From positions 1 to 56,863 of the forward strand of contig CBDUXT010000029.1 in NCBI GenBank assembly GCA_965371245.1: a DNA stretch of 56,863 bases, read 5' to 3'. The notes beneath the pieces are model-generated. The model saw only the letters and a program-made list of their open reading frames with translations, did no database searches and was not told the DNA's origin. Shown piece by piece: positions 44,466-54,300 of the stretch (positions are counted from its first letter, which is position 1; every line of letters begins with the position of its first letter). This DNA comes from CBDUXT01 sp965371245 (GTDB lineage Bacteria > Planctomycetota > Phycisphaerae > UBA1845). The translations under genes were made by a program, and so were the position numbers.

Positions 44466-44568
44466 GGGTGCGTAACAGGATCGGCGTTGCGCAGTTTTCA
44501 ACGCACCGCGGGCAACCCCGGTAGAATACCGGCACCGCAGTCCGCGGGCTGGCGCCAGCGGCTCTGAC
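44466..44568. repeat. Intergenic repeat family A, copy 2 (reverse)
   Basis: Reverse-strand copy of the family: it begins GGGTGCGTAACAGGATCGGC (reverse of the GATTCTGTCACGCACCC end) and runs to GGCTCTGAC (reverse of GTCAGAGCC). Inside it is a GAATACCGG stretch and an inverted pair CCCGG/CCGGG. Confidence 0.6.
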
Positions 44569-44657
44569 GCCGGGTGCCGGGTTCCCACCCTTCGCGAACA
44601 GCGAAGAATGGGACACCAATTCCTGAAGACTGCACCCATCCCACCCCCTGCGATTGC

Positions 44658-45962
44658 CTACTCGTCGAACGCCTGAACGATAAGTGTGTCGTTCTGGCCG
44701 CCGAAGCCGAAGCTGTTGGACAGCGCCGACCGAACGGGCGCCTTGCGGGCCTTGTTGGGCACGTAGTCCAGGTCGCAGTGGGGGTCGGGCGTCTGGTAGT
44801 TGATGGTGGGCGGCAAGCTGCCGTCCCGAATGGCCAACACACAGGTAATCAGCTCGACGGCGCCGGCGGCGGCGATCAGATGCCCCACCATGCTCTTGAC
44901 GCTGCTTACCGGCACCGGACGGCTGCGCCCGCCGAACAAAGTGCGTATGGCGAGTGTCTCGATCTTGTCATTTTCTTCGGTGCTCGTTCCGTGGGCGGAG
45001 ATGTAGTCGATGTCGGCCGGCGTCAGACCGGCGGACTCGAGTGCCGCCTGCATGGCCGCGATGGCGCCGCGCCCGTCTTTGTGTATGTCGGTGATGCGAA
45101 AGGCGTCGGCCGTCGAACCGAATCCGACGATCTCCGCCAGAATGGCGGCCCCGCGGCGCTTGGCGTGGGACAGCTCTTCCAGGATGAGCATGCCGGCACC
45201 TTCACCGAGGACGAACCCGTCGCGCGTGCGATCGAACGGGCGCGAGGCAGAGGCCACGTCGTCGTTTCGCGTCGATAGAGCGGTCAGCCGATTAAAACCC
45301 GTCACGCCGAACGGGTGGATCATGGTGTGCGTGCCCCCGGAGATCATCACGTCGGCATCCCCGTAGCGGATGATATGCATGGCCTCGCCCATCGCCTGCG
45401 TGCTGGCGGCACACGCGGTGAGGCTGTTGAGGTTGGGACCCGCCGCGCCGAAGTGAACGGCCAGGCGCGCCCCGGCGACGTTGTGCTCTTGCTCGAGTTC
45501 GTGCGTCGGGCTGAAGCGTTCCACCGCCACCCTCGCCCAGCGCCGGGTGTCCAGCGGCTCGATCTCACCGTCATCGCCGAGACAGCCGGCCAGCGCTGCG
45601 GTCGCACATGATGCGAAGTCGATGGGGCCTTCACCGCCGCCGAGGTAGACGCCCACCTGGGTGGAATCCAGCCCGAGGTCGTCCGCGAGCCCGGCATGCT
45701 TCCAGGCCATCACCGCCGCCGCGATGGCGAACTGCGTGCTGCGGCTGGCGTCCCGGTGCCTCGTTGCCTCCTCACCAAGATACCGATCAAGGGCGAAATC
45801 CTTCACCTCAGCCGAGAACGTCGTGGGGAAGGTCGTCGCGTCGAAAAGCGTTGTGGGCGCGATGCCGCTCTTGCCGGCGAGCATGGCCTGCCACGTACTT
45901 TCGACGTCGTGCCCGAGGGGCGTGACGCAACCCATTCCCGTGATGACCACGCGTCGCTGCAC
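44658..45962 (-). CDS. Beta-ketoacyl-ACP synthase (FabF-like)
   Basis: 434 residues from the GTG at 45962 (VQRRVVITGMG), which has CAGGAG seven bases upstream. The longer open frame has no homology at its start. The thiolase-fold triad is complete: Cys in LTACAASTQAMG, His in YISAHGTSTEENDKIE and His in KSMVGHLIAAAGAVE, so it can condense acyl groups with malonyl-ACP. Other family markers are GAGPNLNS-like GAAGPNLNSL, FDRTRDGFVLGEGAGMLILE and NSFGFGGQND. It lies five bases after the second ketosynthase in one operon, and the two may act as a heterodimer. Confidence 0.93.
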   Translation of the reverse strand: MQRRVVITGMGCVTPLGHDVESTWQAMLAGKSGIAPTTLFDATTFPTTFSAEVKDFALDRYLGEEATRHRDASRSTQFAIAAAVMAWKHAGLADDLGLDSTQVGVYLGGGEGPIDFASCATAALAGCLGDDGEIEPLDTRRWARVAVERFSPTHELEQEHNVAGARLAVHFGAAGPNLNSLTACAASTQAMGEAMHIIRYGDADVMISGGTHTMIHPFGVTGFNRLTALSTRNDDVASASRPFDRTRDGFVLGEGAGMLILEELSHAKRRGAAILAEIVGFGSTADAFRITDIHKDGRGAIAAMQAALESAGLTPADIDYISAHGTSTEENDKIETLAIRTLFGGRSRPVPVSSVKSMVGHLIAAAGAVELITCVLAIRDGSLPPTINYQTPDPHCDLDYVPNKARKAPVRSALSNSFGFGGQNDTLIVQAFDE

Positions 45963-45966
45963 CGTG

Positions 45967-47307
45967 TTACTCCTGATATCGCTTGATGACCAGCGCGGCG
46001 CTCTGCCCGCCGGCCAGCGCGAAGCCGAGACTGAGGGCGTGGCCGACGTCGGCGTCGATCGGATCGTCCTGAACAAAACGGAAGCGGCAATCCGAATCCA
46101 GATCCGCCGTGTTCAGCGACGGCGGCACCGTGTGGTTGTGCATCGCCATGACGGTGGCCGCGAAGTCAACCGCACCGGAACCGGCACCGTTGTGCCCGAG
46201 GGCGGCACGGGTGGTCATCGCGGGGATCCTGCCGAGCCGATCGCCCAGCGCGGCGTTCCAGCCGGCCATCTCCGCGGCGTCGTGCTCAACGGTCCCCGTA
46301 CCGAGTGGTGTCACCAGATCGACACCATCGGCATCGAGATCGGCGTCCCGCATCGCCTTTTGCAGCGACAGGGCGATGTTGCGACCGTCCGCGTCGGGCG
46401 CCGCCCAGCTCTCGGTGGCGGCGGCGGCACCGAAGCCCGCCAGCTCGGCGTAGATTCGCGCACCGCGTCCGCGGGCGTGGTCGAGTGATTCGAGGATGAC
46501 CAATCCGCCGCCCTCGGCGATGACCGCGCCACGGCGCTTCTTGCCGAAAGGCCGGACCGCCTGCTCGGGGGTGCCGTTGTCCTCGGTGTTCAGACGATTC
46601 CAGAGTTGGGGGCGCAGCACCGCCATCGGGTTGACCTTGCTCTCCGCTCCGCCGCAGATACACACGTCGGCCGCCCCGCGCGCAATCGTGCGAAACGCCT
46701 CGCCGATCGCCAGATGGCTTGAAGCCTCGCCGCAGGTGATGGTGTTCGAAGGAGCCTGGGCGTCGTGAACGATCGTCACATGGCACGCGAGCATGTTGGG
46801 CAAAAACTTCAGCAGCCACAGCGGCGTGAGGTTGGACATCCCCTCCGCGCCCCACCGCGTAAGGCTGAATCGGCGATCTTCATCGGCGGCGGTGCTCAAC
46901 GCCCCGGCCATTTCTTTCAAATCGGCTGCGATCAACCCGGCGCCGATGTTGGCCCCAAAGCGTCGGCTGTCGACGTTGGGCGATTCCCCCGCCTCACCGC
47001 GCTCCACGATACACTTGGTGTTGAGCCCGGCGTCCTTGACCGCGTGGTAGGCACAAACCACGGCGATGACAATGTCTCGTGCCATGACTTTGGCATTTTT
47101 ACGATACGTCTTGGGGATAAAATCACCCAGCTTCAGCGGCGGCAGTTCGCCCGCGATCCGCGACTCGAGCCCGGACGGATCGAACGCCTCGATCGGTCCC
47201 AGACCGCATCGCCGCTGAATCAGCGCGTCCCAGAAGTCCGCCACACCGAGTCCCACGGGGGTCGCGACACCCAGCCCGGTCACCACCACTCGCCGTTTAC
47301 CCGCCAT
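45967..47307 (-). CDS. Ketosynthase-like protein lacking a catalytic His
   Basis: 446 residues from the ATG at 47307 (MAGKRRVVVTGLG). An ATG four codons upstream is in frame. The thiolase fold is clear (VVVTGLGVATPVGLGV, AVIAEGGGLVILESLDHARGRG, LSLGFALAGGQSAALVI). The nucleophile Cys is present (NTITCGEASSHLAIGEAF) and the second His is present (AALGHNGAGSGAVD), but the first His position reads TPLGTGTVEHDAAE in place of AHGTGTxxND. That predicts weak or no condensation. It thus looks like a partner subunit in the manner of a chain-length factor, although those lack the Cys rather than the His. It overlaps the dehydratase gene by 11 bases. Confidence 0.85.
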   Translation of the reverse strand: MAGKRRVVVTGLGVATPVGLGVADFWDALIQRRCGLGPIEAFDPSGLESRIAGELPPLKLGDFIPKTYRKNAKVMARDIVIAVVCAYHAVKDAGLNTKCIVERGEAGESPNVDSRRFGANIGAGLIAADLKEMAGALSTAADEDRRFSLTRWGAEGMSNLTPLWLLKFLPNMLACHVTIVHDAQAPSNTITCGEASSHLAIGEAFRTIARGAADVCICGGAESKVNPMAVLRPQLWNRLNTEDNGTPEQAVRPFGKKRRGAVIAEGGGLVILESLDHARGRGARIYAELAGFGAAAATESWAAPDADGRNIALSLQKAMRDADLDADGVDLVTPLGTGTVEHDAAEMAGWNAALGDRLGRIPAMTTRAALGHNGAGSGAVDFAATVMAMHNHTVPPSLNTADLDSDCRFRFVQDDPIDADVGHALSLGFALAGGQSAALVIKRYQE

Positions 47308-47797
47308 CTGACGAAACACTCCCTGGATCTCTGCCGCGGCGGAAACTATCCAACAGGCTCATGAACTGATCGGTGAAGACAAAATTGTGATCCGGAAGGT
47401 CAAGCGACCTGGTCGCTTGATTCACGTGAGAGAAGATCAGGTCGATCCGGCCCATCGCCGTGCCGTTCTTGAGGACCGTTCCAGCGGTCATGGCCGCACG
47501 CTCATCGATCGACTGCACGACGGCGTCGTACCGCAATTGGTCCCCCGGAACGGCGATGTCGTCGAACTCGGCGAGCCGAATCTTGGCCAAGATAACGTTC
47601 TCGGCGAACCCGCGCGCCTCGCCCACAAGGATCCCGGCCGTCTGCGCCATCCCCTCGATGATGAGGGTGGGTGGCATCACCGGGAACCCGGGGAAGTGGT
47701 CGCTCAGATACTCTTCCGCCAGGGAAACGTGCTTCACGGCGGAAGCCCGCTGACCAGGGACGAAATCGACAAACTTATCGATCCAAATCCATCGCAT
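47297..47797 (-). CDS. FabZ-like hot-dog dehydratase
   Basis: 166 residues from the ATG at 47797 (MRWIWIDKFVDFV). A GTG at 47818 would add seven. The hot-dog fold dehydratase motif is DHFPGFPVMPPTLIIEGMAQTAGIL, which has the catalytic His (HFPGFP) and Glu (IEGMAQ). The central strand FDDIAVPGDQLRYDA is typical. Its C-terminal 25 residues are Arg/Asp-rich. In the pathway it would remove water from 3-hydroxyacyl-ACP. A second, related protein is at 48326. The operon order (dehydratase, carrier protein, dehydratase, two ketosynthases) is a dedicated acyl-chain-building set. Confidence 0.85.
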   Translation of the reverse strand: MRWIWIDKFVDFVPGQRASAVKHVSLAEEYLSDHFPGFPVMPPTLIIEGMAQTAGILVGEARGFAENVILAKIRLAEFDDIAVPGDQLRYDAVVQSIDERAAMTAGTVLKNGTAMGRIDLIFSHVNQATRSLDLPDHNFVFTDQFMSLLDSFRRGRDPGSVSSDGG

Positions 47798-47851
47798 GTC
47801 GATGTCGCCGGGAGGCACCCGGTTGGACCGGGAACCGGCCTGCCGCCAGGG

Positions 47852-48244
47852 CTAGGCCGCCGTCAGCTTTCGCTCCACGTAGTTGACGATCGTCTTGACG
47901 GTGAAGAGGTCCGGCATCTTGGACACGTAGGGCGCGGCCTCGAATTGCTCGAAGTCGGCATGCGGCATGGCCGCCTTGAGGATCTCGATCCCCGCCGGTG
48001 TCATCTTGTCGCCATCGACATAATCAGCGTTGCCCAAAATGTCGTCGGGGAACAGTTCGCCCTTGGGAATCTTGATCGTGAACGCTTTCTCGAGACGGAA
48101 CACGATGTCGAGGAAGTCGATGCTCTCGGCGCCGAGGTCGCCCTGAAGCGTCGCCTCGGCGACGACCTCTTCCTCGTCAACGCCCAGCGCGTCGCTTAGA
48201 ACATCTCGAACTTTGAGAAAGACCTCGTCACGGCTTGCGGCCAT
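47852..48244 (-). CDS. Acyl carrier protein, extended form
   Basis: 130 residues from the ATG at 48244 with GGAGG upstream. Residues 1-65 look like an ACP: VFLKVRDVLSDALGVDEEEVVAEATLQGDLGAESIDFLDIVFRLEKAF, with Ser in GAESIDFLD as the phosphopantetheine site. Ordinary ACPs are 75-85 residues. Here an extra segment of about 40 residues (KGELFPDDILGNADYVDGDKMTPAGIEILKAAMPH) lies before the last helix (DLFTVKTIVNYVERKL). It is acidic as expected. It would carry the growing chain for the neighbouring enzymes. The lengthened form suggests a dedicated rather than housekeeping role. Confidence 0.9.
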   Translation of the reverse strand: MAASRDEVFLKVRDVLSDALGVDEEEVVAEATLQGDLGAESIDFLDIVFRLEKAFTIKIPKGELFPDDILGNADYVDGDKMTPAGIEILKAAMPHADFEQFEAAPYVSKMPDLFTVKTIVNYVERKLTAA

Positions 48245-48325
48245 TCCGAACGAACCTCCAGGCGCAACAGTGTGCATGTCAGCGGGCGGGGCGCGTCCAC
48301 TCGGTCGTCCGCCCGTACGGTTAGG

Positions 48326-48793
48326 CTAGCGTCGCAGGGACGTAAGTCTGAGTCTCGCCGCCTCCGTCAAGCGGTCGTCAACAGGAGTCGGTGACCCCTG
48401 CCGCTCCCGAACCGAGGTGTGGATCAGGCCGAACCTCGCTTTTACGACCTCTTCCCCGCGGCAATGCCCCACGCCGTCAAAGTCGCTGTCGCGGCGCGCC
48501 AGCCGACGACAGGTGACGGTCAACGTTAGCAGGTTCCCCGGCCTGACAAAACCCTTGTAGGTCACGTTCTTTGCAGACCGCAGCAGGATCAAGCTCGATG
48601 AGAAATCCTGAGCCTCACTGACCAGGCAGGCGGCCGCTTCGACCATCGCCTCGAGCATCAGTACGCCGGGAAAGACCGGGAATGTAGGGAAATGGTCGCC
48701 CAGGTACTCCTCCGAAAGCGAAACGGCCTTGACCGCGACGATCCGCTCACCACGGGTCAGCTCGACAATGCGGTCGATGAGCTGGAACTTCAT
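48326..48793 (-). CDS. FabZ-like hot-dog protein
   Basis: 155 residues from the ATG at 48793 (MKFQLIDRIVELTRGE). The motif is DHFPTFPVFPGVLMLEAMVEAAACLV. The catalytic His and Glu are present, although Thr replaces the usual Gly of FPGxP. Strands at LRSAKNVTYKGFVRPGNLLTLTV match the family. Compared with the other copy at 47297 it is shorter and its acyl pocket may differ, so two-step or two-substrate dehydration is possible. It is 81 bases upstream of the acyl carrier protein gene and 120 bases after the S1 gene. Confidence 0.82.
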   Translation of the reverse strand: MKFQLIDRIVELTRGERIVAVKAVSLSEEYLGDHFPTFPVFPGVLMLEAMVEAAACLVSEAQDFSSSLILLRSAKNVTYKGFVRPGNLLTLTVTCRRLARRDSDFDGVGHCRGEEVVKARFGLIHTSVRERQGSPTPVDDRLTEAARLRLTSLRR

Positions 48794-48913
48794 GAACGCT
48801 TCACCGAACCAGACCACAAGGCCGCCAACGGGGGGTAAGATAGGCTGTCCGGGTGGAAACGCAAGCGCCGCCCTGTTCTATCGCGGGACGCCGGAGTTGG
48901 CCACGGCGCCTGG

Positions 48914-50458
48914 CTACCAGTCATAATGGCTGGACAGGCCGCCGCGCAACTTGGTCTTTCGCTTCTTGGGCGGCTTGGGAGCTTCGGTCGGATCGGGTGC
49001 GGCCGCTTCGGTCGGCGCAGCCACTTGTTTGATCGACAACGCGATCCGTCGGGTCTCGGCATCGATTCCCAGGACACGGACCTCGATCTCCTGCCCCTCA
49101 CGAACGACGTCCCCGCAGGTCTTCACACGCTGGTCGGACAGCTCGGAGATGTGGACCAGACCCTCAACCCCCGGAACCAATTCGACGAATGCGCCGAAAT
49201 CGGCCAGGCGCGTGACCCGACCCTTGACAATCGACTTCTCGGTGAAGCTTTCGAGAACCCCGCTCCATGGATCGGGCTGGGCCTGCTTGAGGCTCAGCGC
49301 CAGGCGGTGCTTCTGCATCTCCAGCCGGATCACGACCACGTTGAGGACGTCCCCAACCTTGGCGACGTCGGTTGTCTTTTGAACACGCGACCAGCCCAGT
49401 TCGCTGATCGGAATGAGTCCCTCGATGCCGGGTTCCAACTCGGCGAACGCGCCGAAGTCCGCCGTGCGGATGACCCGAACCTTCACCTCGGTCCCGACGG
49501 GATAGCGATCGGGGACCGTCGTCCAGGGATCCGGCTGGGCCTGCTTGAGCCCGAGCGAGATGCGATTCCGCTCCTTTTCGATCTTGAGAACCTGAACTTC
49601 GACCGCCTGACCGACGGAAACGACGTCGGTCACCTTCGCGACCGTGCCCCAGCTCAGGTCACTGATGTGCAGCAGCCCCTCCAGCCCGCCCAGGTCCACA
49701 AAGGCCCCGAAGTCGGTAATCGTCTTGACCGTTCCGGAACGAACCTGCCCGACGGCCAACTCCTCACGCAGCTTCGCCCTGCTTTCGGCTTGCTCCGCCT
49801 GCACGAGCTTTCGACGGCTGACCAGGAGGTTCTTGCCGCGACGGTCAGCCTCCACGACCTCGCAGCGCATTTTTTCATTTAGAAAAACGGAAATGTCCTT
49901 CACCGGACCTGAGTCAACCTGAGACCCGGGCATGAACGCGCGAATCCCGTTGATGTCCAGTTCCAGCCCGCCCTTGACCAACCCGGTGACGCGGCCCTCC
50001 ACCAACATACCCACCGATAGATTCAGCCAGGTGGCTCGCTGGATCGCACCCTTGCGATAGAGCAGCAGAAGACCCGATTCTTCGTCGTAGCGATCGACGA
50101 CGACATCGACCCGCCGCCCGACCTCCACGGGCTCTTTCTTGCCGAATTGCGAACGTGGCATCACGCCCTGGGCCTTGGCGCCGAACTCGATAAACAAATC
50201 CTCGTCGGAAACGCCCACGATCGTTCCGGTGAGTTCACTGCCCGGCTCGATCGAGTCGCTCGTGGGAAACTGCCCGGACAGCTCCGCGACGTCCGCGGGA
50301 TCCATCGCCGCCATCGCCTCGGCCACTTCCCGATTCAACTCGTCGGAAGATTGATCCGGCGAGTCATCGCCCCCGGCGATTTCTTCCGGCGGCGACGGTT
50401 CGTGGGTCGAGATTGGCGCCTCGCCTGGAGACGGATGTGGGTCGGGAAGTTCACTCAT
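48914..50458 (-). CDS. rpsA: Ribosomal protein S1 (five S1 domains)
   Basis: 514 residues from the ATG at 50458 (MSELPDPHPS). An in-frame ATG at 50491 lies 11 codons upstream, and neither has a strong ribosome-binding site. An acidic, Pro-rich tail of about 70 residues comes first. Five S1 RNA-binding domains follow: GSELTGTIVGVSDEDLFIEF, GMLVEGRVTGLVKGGLELDI, GTVKTITDFGAFVDLGGLEGLLHISDL, VKVRVIRTADFGAFAELEPGIEGLIPIS and KGRVTRLADFGAFVELVPGVEGLVHISEL. The last three are canonical. S1 helps mRNA binding to the 30S subunit. The tail ends with a basic KKRKTKLRGG. It probably leads the acyl-chain operon. Confidence 0.9.
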   Translation of the reverse strand: MSELPDPHPSPGEAPISTHEPSPPEEIAGGDDSPDQSSDELNREVAEAMAAMDPADVAELSGQFPTSDSIEPGSELTGTIVGVSDEDLFIEFGAKAQGVMPRSQFGKKEPVEVGRRVDVVVDRYDEESGLLLLYRKGAIQRATWLNLSVGMLVEGRVTGLVKGGLELDINGIRAFMPGSQVDSGPVKDISVFLNEKMRCEVVEADRRGKNLLVSRRKLVQAEQAESRAKLREELAVGQVRSGTVKTITDFGAFVDLGGLEGLLHISDLSWGTVAKVTDVVSVGQAVEVQVLKIEKERNRISLGLKQAQPDPWTTVPDRYPVGTEVKVRVIRTADFGAFAELEPGIEGLIPISELGWSRVQKTTDVAKVGDVLNVVVIRLEMQKHRLALSLKQAQPDPWSGVLESFTEKSIVKGRVTRLADFGAFVELVPGVEGLVHISELSDQRVKTCGDVVREGQEIEVRVLGIDAETRRIALSIKQVAAPTEAAAPDPTEAPKPPKKRKTKLRGGLSSHYDW

Positions 50459-50648
50459 CGTAGAAGCTACCGTGCCAACGGAGTTGTCCATCGAGGTCGA
50501 GGAAGCAACTCACCCCCTCAAGTGACGCGGGGCACATTCCACCCTGCGTGCTACCTCTATCGTTCGGCCGTAGTCGGTACCATTGGGTTTTCTATCGACG
50601 CGGGTCCAACTAGTCAAGATGTGAGTATACCGGGCGACGCCATCGGGC

Positions 50649-50700
50649 AGGTGACGGAATCGGCGTTGGGCAGTCTTCAGGGCTTGGTGCCCCATCCCTT
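50649..50700. repeat. Partial family A repeat
   Basis: CAGGTGACGGAATCGGCGTT then GGGCAGTCTTCAGGGC matches the reverse of the 55007-55062 end of family A (GGTGCGTGACAGAATCGGCG then TTGGCAGTTTTCAGAGC). Only this half is present. It lies in the gap 50459-51327, where no gene is seen. Confidence 0.5.
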
Positions 50701-50992
50701 GCTTCTGGCGAAGGTTGGGGGACGGACGAGACCCCGGAACCGTCATCTGGTCCATCCCTTCCCCACCCTTGCCGTCGCAAGTACGGCGCGCCCTTGCGTC
50801 CTGCGGCACCGCTGCCACCGCAGGGATCGCCGGGGACAATCTCCCCCGCAGGGACCGGGGCGGGCGTGCCGGGCGATTGGGCTCCTCCAGGCGACGAGGG
50901 GCCGGCTCAGCCGATATTATCGCCCCTCGGAGAAACGCTTCGTACCGAATGCCTCCACGGGCGCCTGCACGATCGCCTGGGCGCGGACCCCT

Positions 50993-51022
50993 GGGCTGAA
51001 ACGGAAATGCCGATTTCAGCCC
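50993..51022. terminator. Stem-loop in the gap upstream of the surface-protein gene
   Basis: GGGCTGAAA (50993-51001) pairs with TTTCAGCCC (51014-51022), nine perfect pairs and a 12-base loop. A second, overlapping pairing (GAAACGG with CCGTTTC) is possible. There is no T-tract, so a terminator is not certain. Confidence 0.35.
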
Positions 51023-51327
51023 GTTTCCAAAACGGATCGAACTTCGAGGAAGTGCTCCTTGACTTGGGCAGGGCAAATCAGGTATCTTAAAAGGCGCTTA
51101 TCGGATCAGGCGATTGTGGAGGCGGCAAAGGCAGCGGATTCCTTTCTCAAGGCGCCGAGTTTCCTGTCGCGTTCGCGCGCAGCGCCTCTGCCGTTGATGT
51201 CCCGGAAGGGGGTCCGGGCCGTCGGTTGACGGTTCTTCTCATCGCCCGGTAGGCTGCGTCGTTGGGAGGAAGGTGGAACTTGCGACTTGGGGATGGGTCG
51301 TCGGTTTCCAGGAAAGGAAAGCACGAG

Positions 51328-54300
51328 ATGACAAGCAGACGTTCGCACTGCTGTCGGCCATCGGTTTGTTCTCGCTCTGGTTTGTCCGCGCTGTTGAGCG
51401 TGGTTGCAACGATGCTGGCGTCGCCGGCGTCGTTCGCCCAGGAGGACATTGAGGCGCCGTTCCCCGTCGATTTCCGTCAGGCGGCAAATGATGACTCGCC
51501 GTTTGCGTTGGGGGATGCGCACTGGATCAACGGCATCCTCCAGCAGAACAACTCCCGTTACCTTGAGGGGATGTCCACGCCGCAGCGGCTCATCTTCCTC
51601 GACATTCCCGCGACGGTGGACAACGTACACGTCTTGACCTTCCAGCATCAGGTCCAAAAGAGCAACATCCACGCCTACGACTTCATGACCTCGTGGGCGC
51701 AGGCGGTTGCCGCCGCCGACGCGATCGCCGTCGGTGAAGGCCTGCTGGCCGACTTGTTCAACGATGCGTGTGGTCCCAACATCGGCCCGCCGTCGCCCGA
51801 CATGGCGATTGCGTGTGCCGCGTTGCGCAGCTCCGCGTTCACGGTAGCGGTCGATGTCCCCGACGACATGGACTCCAGCGGGTTGGTGCTCGGGGACAGC
51901 GTGAACGCTCGGATCGCAGCCTACGAGAGCGTCACCGGGAACCGAACCATCACGATCTACGGCAACCAGTCCATCTCGAACGCGACCCTCGTGTTCGACG
52001 GATACGGCGGCGACGACGGAATGTACACGCTCACCTGGACGTCGAGTGCCGATCGGATCTTGATCGAGATGGGCGGGCACCTTGCCGTCGGAGAGGACAA
52101 CCCGGGGCGCGCGGGCATCGGCTACGGAAGCGGACGCGGCGCGGCCGGCATCAGCGGCGGTCCGTACCACTTCAAGCTCACCGATCTGGACATCAACTCC
52201 CTCGGCTCGCAGGACAATCAGATCAAAGGGACCGACATTCTCGGCGCGTTCTGCGGCGGCGGTGTCCTGGATCCCGGCGGCAAGTGTGACGACCTCATCC
52301 CCTGCACGATCGACGGCTGCGATGAGGCACTCAACATCTGTACGCACACGGCCGACAACTCGGTTTGCGAAGACAACAACGACTGCACGAACAACGTGTG
52401 CGACACGATCGCCGGCTGTATCTTCCCGCCGGACAACGCGAACGCCTGCACGGACGGCAATGCCTGCACCAACGACGCGTGCGTCGATGGCGTGTGCGTA
52501 TCGACGGACGTGAACTGTTCCGCCTTCGACAGCGACTGCACCGTCGGCGTCTGCAACGCGACGACGGGGATGTGCGAGGCGCAGGCGACCAACGAAGGGC
52601 TTGGATGCACGGACGACGGGAACGAGTGTACCGACGACGTGTGCGTGGCCGGAGCGTGTCAGCACACGCCCGACGACACGAACCTGTGCACCGACGGTGA
52701 TCCCTGTACGAATGATGCGTGCCTAGCCGGCATGTGCATCGGCACGGCGGTCGATTGCTCGTTCCTCGACGACCAGTGCAACGTGGGCGTGTGCAACGCG
52801 GCCGGAACCTGCGTGGCGCAGCCTGCGAACGAAAACCTTCCCTGCGACGATGGGTTGTTCTGCAGCGTCGGCGAGGTCTGCATCGCCGGGATGTGCAACA
52901 ACGCAACGAGCCGCGATTGCGGTGACGGCGTGGGCTGCACGACCGACACGTGTAACGAAACGAACGACGTTTGCGTCCACACACCCGTCAACAGCGTCTG
53001 CGACAACGGCCTGTTCTGTGACGGGCAGGAGTTCTGCGATCCGTTGCTCGACTGTCAGAGCGTGCCGGACCCCTGCGTGGCGCCCTTGGTTTGTGACGAG
53101 CCGAACGACCGATGCGTCTCCTGCCTGACCAATGCGCAGTGCGACGACGGTGAGTTCTGCAACGGCACGGAAACGTGCGACATTCCTGCCGGCGTCTGCG
53201 TCGCCGGCACCGATCCATGCCCGGCCGATGCGGTCGCATGTACGATCGATAGTTGCGATGAAGCCGCCAACGTGTGCCTGCACACACCGGACGACGCTGC
53301 GTGCCCCAGCGACGGGAACCTGTGTACGCTGAACGTGTGCGACGCGCTGCTCGGGTGTGTGGCCCCCCCCGTGCCCGATGGGAACGCGTGCGGCATAGGG
53401 ACCGACACCGACTGCGACAACCCGGATAGCTGTCTCGGTGGCGTATGCGTAACGAACGAAGAGCCGGCCGGCACGATGTGCCCGGGCGACGGCAACGAAT
53501 GCACGTTCGACGAGTGCGACGGTGCGGGGAATTGCACCCATCCGCCGGTGGCCGACAACACGGCATGTTTGAGTGACGGAAACGATTGCACCGACGACGT
53601 CTGCCTGATGGGCGTCTGCCAGCACCTATCGAACGACCTGAACACCTGCACCGACGGCTTGCTTTGCACGAACGACGCCTGCGTCAGTGGCACGTGCGTC
53701 GGGACGCAGATCGATTGCTCGATGTTCGACGGCGACTGCACCGTCGGGGTCTGCAACGCTGCGACGGGGATGTGCGAGGCCCAGCCCGCCAACGAGGGTG
53801 GTGCGTGTACCGAGGACGGCAACGCATGTACCGACGATGTGTGCATGGCCGGCGTGTGCGAACATCTCAACGACGACACGAACACATGCGATGACGGCGT
53901 CAATTGCACGACCGACGCCTGCGTCGCGGGCACGTGCGTCCCGACCCCGATTGATTGCTCGAGCCTGGACGACGACTGCCTTGAGGGTGTTTGCAACGAA
54001 GCAACGGGAACATGCCAGGCTTCGCCGAGTAATGAAACGGGTCCCTGCACGGGCGACGGCAACGACTGCACGGATGACGTCTGCATGGCCGGCGTCTGCG
54101 AGCATCCCAACGACGACACAAACGCATGCACCGACCTGAACAACTGCACCAACGATGCGTGTGTCGCCGGCGCTTGCGTGGGAACCGCGATCGATTGCTC
54201 ATCGCTCGACGACCAGTGCAACACGGGCGTCTGCAACGCCGCGACCGGCACGTGCCAGGCACAGCCGGCCAACCAGGGTCAGCCGTGTACGGATGACGGG

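Noticed and set aside
51106..52665. Minus-strand frame of 519 residues opposite the surface protein
   Set aside because: Reads as Val/Arg/Ala-rich shadow of the Cys-rich gene. Similar shadows occur opposite all repeats of that gene.
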